Source: Butyrivibrio sp. WCD3002
GTDB lineage: Bacteria; Bacillota; Clostridia; Lachnospirales; Lachnospiraceae
Assembly (NCBI RefSeq): GCF_000424265.1
Contig: NZ_AUJO01000001.1
Location: 682,001 to 746,000, forward strand
Direction: 5' to 3'
DNA length: 64,000 bases
The translations under genes and the position numbers were made by a program. The notes under the pieces are model-generated. The model made no database searches. It was not told the origin of the DNA and worked only from the letters and a program-made list of their open reading frames with translations. The stretch's first letter is position 1; the number at the start of each line of letters is the position of its first letter. Shown piece by piece: positions 44,352 to 53,979 of the stretch.

Positions 44352-44381
44352 TTGACGTGTCAGTATAATATAACATAAGAT
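44352..44381 (+). promoter_or_regulatory. Candidate promoter of the PRPP synthetase gene
   Basis: TTGACG (44352-44357), 18-base spacer, TAAGAT (44376-44381) on the plus strand. Confidence 0.4.
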
Positions 44382-44421
44382 AGTACTCGGAAAAATATGA
44401 ATTTTTTTGATAGGAGTCAAA

Positions 44422-45594
44422 ATGCCGGATTTTCATAAATTAGAAACACTTATTCCCGTTGCTCCTCTTGCACTGATCGTTATGGATTCAGCAAAAGAGC
44501 TGGGCGAAAAAGTAAACGAACACCTTTGTTCCTTTAGACATGCACTTCACACTCTGCCAAGCGATCCCGCATTCAGAGATTATGTTAAGGATGACTACAG
44601 AGTAAAGTATCAGAATCCCAGATTCGGAAGCGGTGAAAGTAAAGTAACCCTTACAGAATCTATCAGAGGTAAGGATGTTTTCATCTTAGCTGATGTTATG
44701 AACCACTCTCTTACCTACAAAATGCATGGCTATACCAATTATTATTCACCTGATGACCACTACCAGGATTTGAAGCGTGTCATCGCAGCCATCAACGGTA
44801 AGGCAAGACGAATCAATATTATTATGCCTTTCCTTTATGAGGGCAGACAGCATCATAAGAACAATCGCGAATCTCTGGATGCTGCTGTAATGTTTAAAGA
44901 GCTTCATGAGATGGGAATTACCAATTTCCTGACCTTCGATGCCCATGATCCCAGAATTTCAAATGCTGCACCTATTTCCGGCTTTGATAACTTCATGGCA
45001 TCTCCTCAGTTCTTTAAATCACTTATCACAAATATTGAAGACTTTGTTGTTGATAAGGATAACCTTACAGTTATAAGTCCTGATGAGGGTGCTTTAGACA
45101 GAGCTGTTTATTTTGCTAACGTTCTTGGCGTTAACACAGGTATGTTCTACAAGAGACGTGATTACTCCAAAGTAGTAAACGGTTCTAACCCCATCGTTGC
45201 TCATGAATATCTTGGTGACAATATTGAAGGTAAGGATGTTATCATCATTGACGATATGATCTCATCCGGTTCAAGTATGATCGATACCTCAAAGCAGCTG
45301 AAAAAGCGCGGTGCAAAGCGTGTATACATCTGCACCACCTTCGGTCTTTTCACAAACGGTATTGATATATTTGATAAAGGCTATGAAGAAGGCGCCTTTG
45401 ATGCCCTTATAACAACTAACCTGATCTATCAGAATCCTGAATATTCTGACAGACCTTACTACATAGTAGCTGATATGAGTAAATTCCTTGCAACAGTTAT
45501 TGATTTCGTAAATCACGATGCAAGTCTCAGCTACGTAATCACACCTACAGAGTCCATTCAGGATCTTCTTAAGAAGGTAAGCGATAAAACATGA
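44422..45594 (+). CDS. prs: Ribose-phosphate pyrophosphokinase (PRPP synthetase)
   Basis: Makes phosphoribosyl pyrophosphate from ribose 5-phosphate and ATP for nucleotide, His and Trp synthesis. The 390-residue protein is longer than the usual 310-320. It shows DVMNHSLTYKMHG, MPFLYEGRQHHKNNRES in place of the standard flexible loop, FDAHDPRI, VISPDEGALDRAVYFA, and the PRPP-binding loop IIIDDMISSGSSMIDTS. It belongs to the clostridial long form. I chose the ATG at 44422 with AGGAG five bases upstream over an in-frame TTG five codons earlier. Confidence 0.93.
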   Translation: MPDFHKLETLIPVAPLALIVMDSAKELGEKVNEHLCSFRHALHTLPSDPAFRDYVKDDYRVKYQNPRFGSGESKVTLTESIRGKDVFILADVMNHSLTYKMHGYTNYYSPDDHYQDLKRVIAAINGKARRINIIMPFLYEGRQHHKNNRESLDAAVMFKELHEMGITNFLTFDAHDPRISNAAPISGFDNFMASPQFFKSLITNIEDFVVDKDNLTVISPDEGALDRAVYFANVLGVNTGMFYKRRDYSKVVNGSNPIVAHEYLGDNIEGKDVIIIDDMISSGSSMIDTSKQLKKRGAKRVYICTTFGLFTNGIDIFDKGYEEGAFDALITTNLIYQNPEYSDRPYYIVADMSKFLATVIDFVNHDASLSYVITPTESIQDLLKKVSDKT

Positions 45595-45599
45595 TATGG

Positions 45600-45630
45600 A
45601 AAACGGGAAGCAGCTGCTTCCCGTTTTTAT
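45600..45630. terminator. Bidirectional terminator between prs and the histidine kinase gene
   Basis: AAACGGGAAGCAG pairs with CTGCTTCCCGTTT as a near-perfect palindrome followed by T5. The two genes converge on it. Confidence 0.85.
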
Positions 45631-45656
45631 TGTTTCCATATTCCAATTCTATATTC

Positions 45657-48200
45657 TTATTTTGTCACTTCTATCTGTTCTGCCACAAGATTATCATTTC
45701 CTGATTCATCAGTATAGAACATTACATTTACCTTGAAGAGGTCACCATCAAGTATTATGCTGAACTTTCCGCCCATAGCTTCTGTCAGGCTCTGAGCAAT
45801 TGAAAGTCCAAGTCCGCTACCCTCTGTGCTTCTTGAAATATCTCCTCTGATAAATCTTTCAGTGAGCTCCTCTGCTTTTATATTAAGCTCATTTCTTGAG
45901 ATATTCTTAATAGAGAATGTAGCCAGGTTTCTTCCGTCCTCTTCCTCAGTTACATCAAGATCCATATAAACTCTGGTGCCGGTAAGTGCGTATTTGCAGA
46001 CGTTATTGATAAGATTCTCAATAACTCTGAAAAGCTGTCTGGGATCAGCCTCGATCATCACACTGTACTTCTCGCATTTTAATATTGCGGTAAGGTCGCT
46101 GTCCTCAAGCTTTTCGTAAAACTCTCCCAGTGTCTGCTTGATAATCTCTGCAAAATTGATCTTCTCCATGTGTAATGTGATATTACCTGAAGAAATCTTT
46201 GAAGCCTCAACAAGGTCATCTGTCAGCTGACGAAGTCTCTGGGATTTGTTTTCCAAAATACTGATGTAGTCCCTTACTCTCTCATCCTCGATATTCTCAC
46301 GCTTTAAAAGATCAACATAGTTAATAATTGAGGTAAGCGGCGTTTTAATATCGTGAGATACGTTTGTTATAAGGTCAGCCTTAAGCTTTTCATCCCTCAT
46401 ACTTCTGTTAACTGCATCCTCAACGGAGTGAACTATATTATTAAGCTCCTTTGCGATGAAAAGATTACCGCCGTGAACCTTATTCAAGTCTATCTTTACA
46501 TCTATCTCACCGTTTCCGATTTTCTTAAGAGCCTCGTAAACAATGATTTTGTCGTTATTTACATTAACTACATAAATACCGATAGCTATATCCATGATCA
46601 CGGCAATGATTATTCCCGCAAAATCATGATATATTATCAGGTAAAAATTCATGAAAGTCGTAAAAGCATAGGGCACGACAGTAATTAAAAACATATTCTG
46701 TCGCATGCTCATCTTCTCGGACACCTTATGGAAAAGATCGATTCCCTTCTTTAACAGAGATGTGCGGTAAAGTGTCCTTGTCTTTATTTTCCTTACAAGG
46801 CCGTACAGACCATAGGAAAAGGCATTATCTGCAAGGAATGAGAAAAGCCCAAGAAGCACTGCCGAATAGGTGGTACTTGCCGCTACAATAGGTGAGAATT
46901 CAAAAATATAATTAAATCCCCAAATGAAGAATACAACACCCGCTATAGACAGAATCATTGTAATTTCTATGGGAAGAAAATCCAGCTTCTCTATTCCACC
47001 ATAGGTTCCGTCCTGATACTCGATATGCCCCTCACAGATTATCAGATGCATGATGAGAACAAAATAGATAAATATAAAGATAATTATCATCACGTAGAGC
47101 TGCTTATAATAAGGGATGTATCTAAGGAACGCATCACGTCCTATAGTAAAGTCATCCGTACAGGGATAATTCACCGTATCAACTGCAAAGTAATACTTCA
47201 TCTGATCCGGGAAAGCATAGTCATAATTACTAAGTATCTCTCGGAGCTTTGCCTCATCGATTTTGGTATTGGATGAATACTGCAGATCGTAGGGGCAGAA
47301 ATAAATATATTTTCCGTAAGCTCTGAATTTCTCACCTATATCGACGCCGTTAGGATTTTTCCTAAGCTCTTCAATATTGGTATAGGTTTCGGTCTTACCG
47401 TTAATGGTCCTGGTAATATAATATCTGAAATTGCTTTTATCGAAGTTGAACTTACCCTTGATATTAAAATACTTATCGTAGTTCAGGGCCATGGTAGATG
47501 CGGCTTCCGTTATATTAGCGCAAAGCTCGTTGTAGTCCTCCCAGGTAGATACTATATCTTCAATGTTCTCGTCATGAATTGTCTTGTATCTGGACAAAAG
47601 AATAGTATGTGTTCCTGTGTCACCACCCTCCATGGGCACGTTTATATTGGTTCTTACAGTATTGTTATCAATCTGGGAATTTAGGAAGCTGTTCATACCA
47701 CCTTCAGCATTATTCTTCATAAGGTGGGTATAAATCGTGGTATTGGCAAGAAACTTACTGCTATCGCTGTCGCTAAAGCTTCTCTCCTCGTACTCAAAGC
47801 CGTTCTGCGACCATTTGATAAGGTCTGATACTCTGTAGACACCGGTGATATAGTCACTCTGTAACAGAGAATTTCTGTTTACAAAGGCCGTTACGTCTAT
47901 CTTCTTGTCGGAATTGTAAAGACCATCTGTTTCAATCATGGTACTTATTCCGGTCAGCTCTGCAACTCCATGAAGATTACTGGTTAGAATAGTATTAAAG
48001 AACTCAGAATCCTCATATTTGGGTGCACTGTCACCCTCACGCAGTGAATATTCCGTACCGTCCACGCCCTTGATAACAGAGCCGTTATGCACATAGAAAA
48101 TAGCACCTACAACAATAGCAATGCAGAGGTGCTGAAAGGTTCTGAGTATCGTCCTTGTGAACCATGTTAAAGAATCTTTTCTGAATAAACGCTTAAGCAT
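45657..48200 (-). CDS. Membrane sensor histidine kinase
   Basis: An 847-residue sensor with an N-terminal membrane helix (about residues 17-35), a large extracellular domain (about 36-365), then about six membrane helices (near 366-390, 405-460 and 505-550). The cytoplasmic part has HisKA with VSHDIKTPLTSIINYVDLL (phosphorylated His), N box VIENLINNVCKYAL, and G2 STEGSGLGLSIA. The extracellular domain is unlike common sensors, so the signal is unknown. It overlaps the response regulator gene by one base; the regulator comes first in the operon. Confidence 0.92.
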   Translation of the reverse strand: MLKRLFRKDSLTWFTRTILRTFQHLCIAIVVGAIFYVHNGSVIKGVDGTEYSLREGDSAPKYEDSEFFNTILTSNLHGVAELTGISTMIETDGLYNSDKKIDVTAFVNRNSLLQSDYITGVYRVSDLIKWSQNGFEYEERSFSDSDSSKFLANTTIYTHLMKNNAEGGMNSFLNSQIDNNTVRTNINVPMEGGDTGTHTILLSRYKTIHDENIEDIVSTWEDYNELCANITEAASTMALNYDKYFNIKGKFNFDKSNFRYYITRTINGKTETYTNIEELRKNPNGVDIGEKFRAYGKYIYFCPYDLQYSSNTKIDEAKLREILSNYDYAFPDQMKYYFAVDTVNYPCTDDFTIGRDAFLRYIPYYKQLYVMIIIFIFIYFVLIMHLIICEGHIEYQDGTYGGIEKLDFLPIEITMILSIAGVVFFIWGFNYIFEFSPIVAASTTYSAVLLGLFSFLADNAFSYGLYGLVRKIKTRTLYRTSLLKKGIDLFHKVSEKMSMRQNMFLITVVPYAFTTFMNFYLIIYHDFAGIIIAVIMDIAIGIYVVNVNNDKIIVYEALKKIGNGEIDVKIDLNKVHGGNLFIAKELNNIVHSVEDAVNRSMRDEKLKADLITNVSHDIKTPLTSIINYVDLLKRENIEDERVRDYISILENKSQRLRQLTDDLVEASKISSGNITLHMEKINFAEIIKQTLGEFYEKLEDSDLTAILKCEKYSVMIEADPRQLFRVIENLINNVCKYALTGTRVYMDLDVTEEEDGRNLATFSIKNISRNELNIKAEELTERFIRGDISRSTEGSGLGLSIAQSLTEAMGGKFSIILDGDLFKVNVMFYTDESGNDNLVAEQIEVTK

Positions 48201-48907
48201 CAGTTGCCCTCGGTGTCGATTTTATAGCCCACACCCCATACTACCTTCAAATATTTGGGATTCTTGGGATCTATTTCTATTTTTTCACGTATATGCCTGA
48301 TATGAACAGCAACCGTGTTGTCTACTGCAACAGCATTCTCATTCCAGATGTTTTCGTATATCTCATTTATTGAGAATACTTTACCTTTTTCCTTAAGTAA
48401 AAGAAGAAGTATATTATATTCAATTTTTGTGAGCTTAATGACTTCATCATCAACAGTAACTACTCTTGATATATCGTTGAGCACAAGTCCGCCGGCTCTG
48501 TAGATGCCATCTTCCTCACCGTCAGACTCCTTTGCCTCAAGCTGTGTATATCTTCTGAGGTTGGATTTAACTCTTGCAATGAGCTCAAGGGGATTAAAGG
48601 GCTTTGTAACATAATCATCAGCGCCTATATTAAGTCCAAGAATCTTATCGGCATCCTCTGATTTAGCTGAGAGCATGATTATGGGAAGAGAACTGATCTC
48701 ACGAATTTTCATGGTGCACTGAATGCCGTCCATAACAGGCATCATTACGTCAATAATAGCCACATGAATATCATTGTTCTCAACAATTTTAACTGCCTCA
48801 AGCCCGTTATATGCTGTAAATACGTTAAGCCCTTCCTTTTTCATATAAATGCTTATGGCATTTACAATCTCTTTATCATCATCACATACAAGTATATTTT
48901 GCTTCAA
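48200..48907 (-). CDS. OmpR-family response regulator
   Basis: The 235-residue protein has a receiver domain (VCDDDKEIV; phosphorylated Asp in AIIDVMMPVMDG; switch Lys in ADDYVTKPFNPLELI) and a C-terminal winged helix of the OmpR type (LTKIEYNILLLLLKEKGKVF, VHIRHIREKIEID, VWGVGYKI). I chose a TTG start at 48907 because it has GGAGG eight bases upstream and gives the usual start MKQNILVCDDD; an ATG at 48925 would place that ribosome site inside the gene. Its partner kinase follows with a one-base overlap. Confidence 0.93.
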   Translation of the reverse strand: MKQNILVCDDDKEIVNAISIYMKKEGLNVFTAYNGLEAVKIVENNDIHVAIIDVMMPVMDGIQCTMKIREISSLPIIMLSAKSEDADKILGLNIGADDYVTKPFNPLELIARVKSNLRRYTQLEAKESDGEEDGIYRAGGLVLNDISRVVTVDDEVIKLTKIEYNILLLLLKEKGKVFSINEIYENIWNENAVAVDNTVAVHIRHIREKIEIDPKNPKYLKVVWGVGYKIDTEGN

Positions 48908-48925
48908 ACTACTAACCTCCGTCAT

Positions 48926-49312
48926 TCAATAAGATGCTTTATTCAATGGAATATATGAAAAAGCATTCTTATGCCATTTTATATGCACGGTGCCGTCATC
49001 TTCCCGCATCATTGCAACGACATCAAATCGTTGCGCCGCATCAGCTGTAATCTTGTTTTGTCTTCTGAAAAAATCAGAAACGCGGCATATTGTTCTCTGT
49101 TTACGAAGATCAACTGCCGCTTCGGCTACTCCGAATTTTGATCCGGTTCTGTATTTTACCTCAATAAATGAAATATATCTACCGTCTTTTGCAATTATAT
49201 CTATTTCTCCTGCCCTGCATCTAAAATTCCTAAACAGGATTGTGGCACCATTCTCTTTTAGATAATTACAGGCAAGTTCTTCAAAATAGGTTCCCTTTTC
49301 TCTTTTGTTCAT
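48926..49312 (-). CDS. yraN: YraN/UPF0102 family protein
   Basis: A 128-residue nuclease-fold protein of unknown role in the cytoplasm. It has the PD-(D/E)xK-like core RCRAGEIDIIAKDG with FIEVKYRTGSKFG, and the start YFEELACNYLKENG typical of the family. It ends just before the response regulator gene and belongs to the conserved rnhB-yraN neighbourhood of Firmicutes. Function is not established. Confidence 0.93.
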   Translation of the reverse strand: MNKREKGTYFEELACNYLKENGATILFRNFRCRAGEIDIIAKDGRYISFIEVKYRTGSKFGVAEAAVDLRKQRTICRVSDFFRRQNKITADAAQRFDVVAMMREDDGTVHIKWHKNAFSYIPLNKASY

Positions 49313-49365
49313 AAAAAATTATATCACATTACTCCAAATTTTCTTTTAAGGCCCGCTAAGCAGCT

Positions 49366-49686
49366 TTAAAACTGCGATAAATCAACGTTCTGGCGTTCCT
49401 TGGCCCTAATTTTGTCCATTGCATCCACGAATACAAGGATTTCGGCCACAACCTCATAGAGCTCCGGAGGAATCATCTCTCCGATTTCCAGCTTGGAAAG
49501 AGTGTCGGCAAGCTTACTGTCCTCATGGACAGGAATATCCTTCTCCTGAGCGGCCTCAATAATCTTCTCCGCAAGCTGTCCCTTGCCGCTGGCAATGACT
49601 CTGGGAGCGCCGTCTTCGTTTGGATCGTATGCAAGCGCTATGGCCTGTTTTGGTTTTCCGTCTTTGTTTTTTCCGCTCTCAGGCAT
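49366..49686 (-). CDS. FlhB C-terminal-domain-like protein (YlqH type)
   Basis: The 106-residue protein resembles the cytoplasmic domain of the flagellar export protein FlhB, after the cleavage site: ALAYDPNEDGAPRVIASGKG, AEKIIEAAQEKDIPVHED, LADTLSKLEIGEMIPPELYE. It lacks the membrane part and the NPTH cleavage motif. Bacillus YlqH is the same kind of protein in the same place. Whether it joins flagellar export is unknown. Confidence 0.85.
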   Translation of the reverse strand: MPESGKNKDGKPKQAIALAYDPNEDGAPRVIASGKGQLAEKIIEAAQEKDIPVHEDSKLADTLSKLEIGEMIPPELYEVVAEILVFVDAMDKIRAKERQNVDLSQF

Positions 49687-49767
49687 GTTTTCACTCCATA
49701 AGGTAGTTCTGCTCTACTCTGTATGACATTTCACCAGGCTCGAAAGAGCCGCACAAGGTGATCACTT

Positions 49768-51687
49768 TTATGCTCTGGCATCAAAAGACTGCATCGAGAT
49801 CACCGGCATTTTTCTTACATCCAGCATTTCGCTTACTGCCGCGTCATCACTGTCGTTATCCATATCTGTATGAAGCATCATTTTAGCTTCCATGTTATAA
49901 CCGCGTTTACTTAATCTCTCATTCAAGATATCAATATGCGCTTCGATTAGGTCAAGAACACTTTCATCAGCCACATAAAAATTGGTCTTAACATTATTGT
50001 CCGTCATCTTGACGTAAACATCCAATGGACCGAGATTATCAAGATCAAGGTGAAGTATTGCACTTACTGTTTCCCCGGGCTGGAACTTGCGCTTTCCGTT
50101 AGAATACACATAAAGATCTCCGTGGGCGTCCTGATCAGCCATTTTTAACGGAAGCTGCACATAATTAAACATATGGTTAAGCTCGTTCATGAACTCAATA
50201 TTATTCATGAGAGTTGTGGCACTTTGCGCTGCCTTGGATTCTGCCCCAAGAGTACCGGTAAGAGCTTCACCAAGCTGCTTCGCCTGAGAGTTTAATCTGT
50301 TATACAGACTCTCGACATTCTCTTTACTGCTGACATCTGAAGGCTCGAGCATCCACTGATTTCTGATTGAATCCTTCATGAGCTTGTTGTATTCGTTACT
50401 GCCAAATAATTTCAAAAAAGAATTAGATGCGGTGTCGGATTTACCTTCACTTTCCGAATAAGCCTTAGCAAGCTCCTTCATCAATGCAGCCTCATCAATC
50501 TTTGCTGCCTCCTGTCCGTTTGCCTGCATCACAAGCTTGAGCATCTCCGGACCTGCGGACTTCGTCTCGCTCTGTATGCTTTTTATAATATTCGCAAAAT
50601 CATTGCTGAGGATAACAGACTTAGGGTTTGTCTCTATCTGTGCTGTTTTCCCGTTATCTGTCTGATTCTTAATACCCTGAGTCTGATCCTGTTTTTGTTC
50701 TTCCTCAGAAAGCTCCTCAAGTGATCCCAATAACGCGTTATTACCGGCATTTTTATCTGTTACCTGTTCTTCTGTCTTTAAGGTTTCTCCCTGCTGCGTG
50801 GCGTTTTTTACTGTTTCTTCGGCATTGGCAGCATTTTGCACTGCACCTTCTGCTTCAGAATTAAGCAGAACCTTAGCGCCTTCTGCATTTACGCCATTTC
50901 CGTTAGCTGCTGCAGACATCCCAGCGGCTGTATTGTCCGCTCCTACAATTCCGGTAGAATTACCGGATGCTGCAGTGCTTTCCATCTGCTCCATACCATC
51001 GGATATCATCTTTAGAATATCACCGTACAGTTTTCCGGCAGATTCTCCGTCACCGTTTTGCACAAGCTCATTAAAAGCAGACGGAAGCTCATCCATAATG
51101 GAATCCATTGTTTCCACTACCTGATGCTCATAGTTCTTGTAGCTTTCAAATTGCTGAATATTCTGGTCATTTATGGGGATATTCAGAGCCTTCATCTGTA
51201 CCAGTGATGATACAGAAGTATCAGGATTGGCAGATACGAGATGATTCATGGATAAAACAGAGTCCTTATCAATGGGCATTCCGTTTTCCATCATTGATTT
51301 AACCATCTCCAGATTACTGCCTGTAGGCTCAAGACCTGCAGCAGTTAAAGCCTTAAGCGCTGTAGGATCTAAAGAAGTATTTTCATATAAAGGAGTCAGC
51401 GTTATCTGACTGTTTGAAGCCCCTCTTACCTCAAAGGATACATACTGCCCCTCTTTCAGTGACATACCCTCCTGAAGCTTTGCATTTATGACAGTATCAT
51501 CACCCAGCTTTATCTGGGCATTTTTAATACCGCCCTCGTCTGTGAGAGATATGATCTTTCCGTTTATCCTCTCACCGGTTTCGAGCGAGCGCGCAGAAGT
51601 CTGTTCCCTTGATGCATTTTGATTAACTATTCTCCCATCAACCTGCACAAGAGGCCGATTTGAAGTTAAACCACTGACATTGCTCAT
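49768..51687 (-). CDS. FliK-like hook-length control protein (YlqG type)
   Basis: The 639-residue protein is low-complexity in the middle (residues 220-350, rich in Asn, Ala, Gln, Glu), as in hook-length rulers. The C-terminal domain is FliK-like: LYVYSNGKRKFQPGETVSAI, HLDLDNLGPLDVYVKM and VLDLIEAHIDILNERLSKRG. It lies in the rnhB neighbourhood next to the FlhB-like gene, the same pair as Bacillus ylqG-ylqH. No other flagellar gene is in the window, so a flagellar role is inferred. Confidence 0.85.
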   Translation of the reverse strand: MSNVSGLTSNRPLVQVDGRIVNQNASREQTSARSLETGERINGKIISLTDEGGIKNAQIKLGDDTVINAKLQEGMSLKEGQYVSFEVRGASNSQITLTPLYENTSLDPTALKALTAAGLEPTGSNLEMVKSMMENGMPIDKDSVLSMNHLVSANPDTSVSSLVQMKALNIPINDQNIQQFESYKNYEHQVVETMDSIMDELPSAFNELVQNGDGESAGKLYGDILKMISDGMEQMESTAASGNSTGIVGADNTAAGMSAAANGNGVNAEGAKVLLNSEAEGAVQNAANAEETVKNATQQGETLKTEEQVTDKNAGNNALLGSLEELSEEEQKQDQTQGIKNQTDNGKTAQIETNPKSVILSNDFANIIKSIQSETKSAGPEMLKLVMQANGQEAAKIDEAALMKELAKAYSESEGKSDTASNSFLKLFGSNEYNKLMKDSIRNQWMLEPSDVSSKENVESLYNRLNSQAKQLGEALTGTLGAESKAAQSATTLMNNIEFMNELNHMFNYVQLPLKMADQDAHGDLYVYSNGKRKFQPGETVSAILHLDLDNLGPLDVYVKMTDNNVKTNFYVADESVLDLIEAHIDILNERLSKRGYNMEAKMMLHTDMDNDSDDAAVSEMLDVRKMPVISMQSFDARA

Positions 51688-51751
51688 TCGGACTCTCTTT
51701 CGTAGATGCTGCTACAAAACAAGCTTAAAAGTACCAAACTCTATGCTCTAC

Positions 51752-52516
51752 TTAAATAAAATTCTTGATAAAGCTTCTTCTGTGAATAGGACACGGTCCA
51801 AGCTCCTTCAAAGCTTTGATATGGAGTTCTGCTCCATAGCCCTTATTGGATGCAAATCCATATCCGGGATATTCCCTGTCGTATTCCTCCATCAGATGAT
51901 CCCTTGTCACCTTGGCAACTATACTTGCGGCGGCAATTGAAACACTCTTGGCATCACCCTTAATAATAGATTCCTGCTTATACTCCTCAAGCTGCGGTAC
52001 ATGGACAGCATCAAGAAGAAGTAACTCAGGCTTAACAGAAAGCTCCGCTACAGCCTTTGCCATAGCCTCATAGGTAGCCTGCAGGATATTAATTTCATCA
52101 ATTCTCTCATGAGTTGAAAAGCCTATACCGACAGATACTGCCTTCTCCATAATCTCAGAATAAAGCTCTTCTCTCTTTTTTTCGGATAATTTCTTGGAAT
52201 CATTTATATATAGAATTTTACAATCCTTTGGAAGAATAACAGCGGCTGCATACACAGGTCCTGCCAGAGGTCCTCTCCCAACCTCATCGATACCGCAGAT
52301 AAACTCAAGGTCGGGATGCGCATTTTCAAATTCACGCATTTTCTCAAGTCTGGCCATTTCAGCCTGCACTGCCGCTATTTTTTTATTTGCTGATTCTATC
52401 AGGTTCTTTACACCCTGACGCTCATCATCACTGTATTTCTCAATAAAAGAACGGTAAGCATCTACTTCACTGAGTGCTGACAGCTCTCTTTTTATCTCTG
52501 CTATCTGAATAGCCAT
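51752..52516 (-). CDS. rnhB: Ribonuclease HII
   Basis: Removes RNA, including single ribonucleotides, from DNA. The 254-residue protein carries GIDEVGRGPLAGPVYAAAVI with the catalytic D77 and E78, LLLDAVHVP and SIIAKVTRDHLMEEYDREYP-type residues (here SIAAASIVAKVTRDHL). The first 65 residues are an extra helical extension, usual in this clade. It follows lepB within 20 bases and precedes the FliK-like gene. Confidence 0.95.
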   Translation of the reverse strand: MAIQIAEIKRELSALSEVDAYRSFIEKYSDDERQGVKNLIESANKKIAAVQAEMARLEKMREFENAHPDLEFICGIDEVGRGPLAGPVYAAAVILPKDCKILYINDSKKLSEKKREELYSEIMEKAVSVGIGFSTHERIDEINILQATYEAMAKAVAELSVKPELLLLDAVHVPQLEEYKQESIIKGDAKSVSIAAASIVAKVTRDHLMEEYDREYPGYGFASNKGYGAELHIKALKELGPCPIHRRSFIKNFI

Positions 52517-52536
52517 AATTTCATCCTGTAATAAAT

Positions 52537-53091
52537 TTATTTTTTGTCATTATCTATGAATCCAAATGAAGAGAAGGGGAATACTCTTATCCAGGTTCTT
52601 CCGATGATGTCCTTCCTCTTAATATTTCCGACGGAAGGCTCTCTGGAATCAAAGCTGTAATTACGGTTATCACCCATTACGAAATATTCATCCTCGCCAA
52701 GGGTGACAGGCTCTGCGGCCCTTCCGGGATCTCTTATGATTTCAGCACCATAGTGCTCCTCAAGAAGTTCACCGTTAATATAAATATTACCGTCGTAATC
52801 GATCTGAACAGTCTCACCGGGAAGACCGATGATTCTCTTTATAAAATAGCTTTCCGGATCTCCTGCATAAGGGAATATTATGATATCGAATCTCTTCGGA
52901 TCACTGAACCTGTAGGTCAGCTTATCGGCAATCAGTGCATCCCCATCATGAAGGGTATACATCATTGATTCACCGTCCACATCAGTTCTCTGTGCCACAA
53001 ACTTCATGAAAAGCATGGTAAGAAAAACGATTACAACTACTGTTAAGATTGTACTTCCTGCGCTTCTTAAAAAATTCCTGAAATTACTCAT
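52537..53091 (-). CDS. lepB: Signal peptidase I (second copy)
   Basis: Cleaves signal peptides at the outer face of the membrane. The 184-residue protein has one N-terminal membrane helix, the catalytic Ser in DVDGESMMYTL and Lys in YFIKRIIGLPGE, then the FVMGDNRNYSFDSRE box. Its start overlaps the rbgA stop by one base. A related gene lies on the other side of rbgA; the two share the fold but differ in sequence. Confidence 0.95.
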   Translation of the reverse strand: MSNFRNFLRSAGSTILTVVVIVFLTMLFMKFVAQRTDVDGESMMYTLHDGDALIADKLTYRFSDPKRFDIIIFPYAGDPESYFIKRIIGLPGETVQIDYDGNIYINGELLEEHYGAEIIRDPGRAAEPVTLGEDEYFVMGDNRNYSFDSREPSVGNIKRKDIIGRTWIRVFPFSSFGFIDNDKK

Positions 53092-53966
53092 TATGGTCTC
53101 TCCAATGATATTTTTCCAAGTCTTCCGTTTCTGAAATCATCCAAAAGCAGTGCACTTGCTCTATCTATATCGGGTTTTCCGCCCTGTTTTATTAGCTTTC
53201 TGTTCTGGGCGATAGCAGTCAGAATTGAAGATTCCGGTGTCTCATACTGATCTTCCTCATAAAGTAGCTTTTGCTGCTCTGTGACCTGATATTTCTCAGT
53301 AATAGTCTGTGGATACCACTTTTCAAGCTTTCTGATAAGTTCTACTGCCAGCTCATTCTTATCGAGGTTCTCATCATTCATTGAACCGATAAGGGCAAGA
53401 TTAAGTCCCACGACTTCATCTTCAAATTTAGGCCATAAAACACCGGGAGTATCAAGGAGCTGCAAATTCTTACCAAGCATGATCCACTGCTTACCCTTGG
53501 TGACACCGGGCTTATTTCCGGTCTTAGCAGCAGCCTTACCGGATACCTTATTGATAAAGGTACTCTTGCCTACATTTGGTATACCTGCAACCATGGCCCT
53601 TATGGGTCTGTTGACAATACCTCGCTTTTTATCTCTTTCGATCTTTTCACGGCAGCTCTCAGTAACCTGATCAAGCACCTGTCTTACCTTGCCGTTTTCT
53701 TTGGAATTCATCTCCATTACACGGATGCCCTGATCCTCGAAGTATTTAACCCATTCCTTATTGACCTCAGGGTCTGCCAGATCGCATTTATTAAGTATCA
53801 CTAGTCTCGATTTATTCTGACCAAGCTTATCTATATCAGGATTTCTGCCTGCCATGGGAATTCTGGCATCTGTCAGCTCAATTATGACATCCACAAGGCC
53901 TATATTCTCCTGCATCATACGCATAGCCTTGGTCATGTGTCCCGGATACCATTGATAATTATTCAT
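53091..53966 (-). CDS. rbgA: Ribosome biogenesis GTPase RbgA (YlqF)
   Basis: Circularly permuted GTPase needed for late 50S assembly. The 291-residue protein has the permuted order: G4 NKCD near residue 60, then G1 GIPNVGKSTFINK near 132-144, then G3 LDTPGVLWP near 175. YPGHMTKAMRMM is the N-terminal signature. It lies between two signal peptidase genes; the start is 13 bases after the upstream lepB stop. Confidence 0.96.
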   Translation of the reverse strand: MNNYQWYPGHMTKAMRMMQENIGLVDVIIELTDARIPMAGRNPDIDKLGQNKSRLVILNKCDLADPEVNKEWVKYFEDQGIRVMEMNSKENGKVRQVLDQVTESCREKIERDKKRGIVNRPIRAMVAGIPNVGKSTFINKVSGKAAAKTGNKPGVTKGKQWIMLGKNLQLLDTPGVLWPKFEDEVVGLNLALIGSMNDENLDKNELAVELIRKLEKWYPQTITEKYQVTEQQKLLYEEDQYETPESSILTAIAQNRKLIKQGGKPDIDRASALLLDDFRNGRLGKISLERP

Positions 53967-53979
53967 CTAAATCTTTCCT

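Noticed and set aside
49768..51687. FliK-like gene as a phage tail-length protein
   Set aside because: The C-terminal FliK pattern and position next to rnhB and the FlhB-like gene argue for the Bacillus ylqG type; no phage genes are near.
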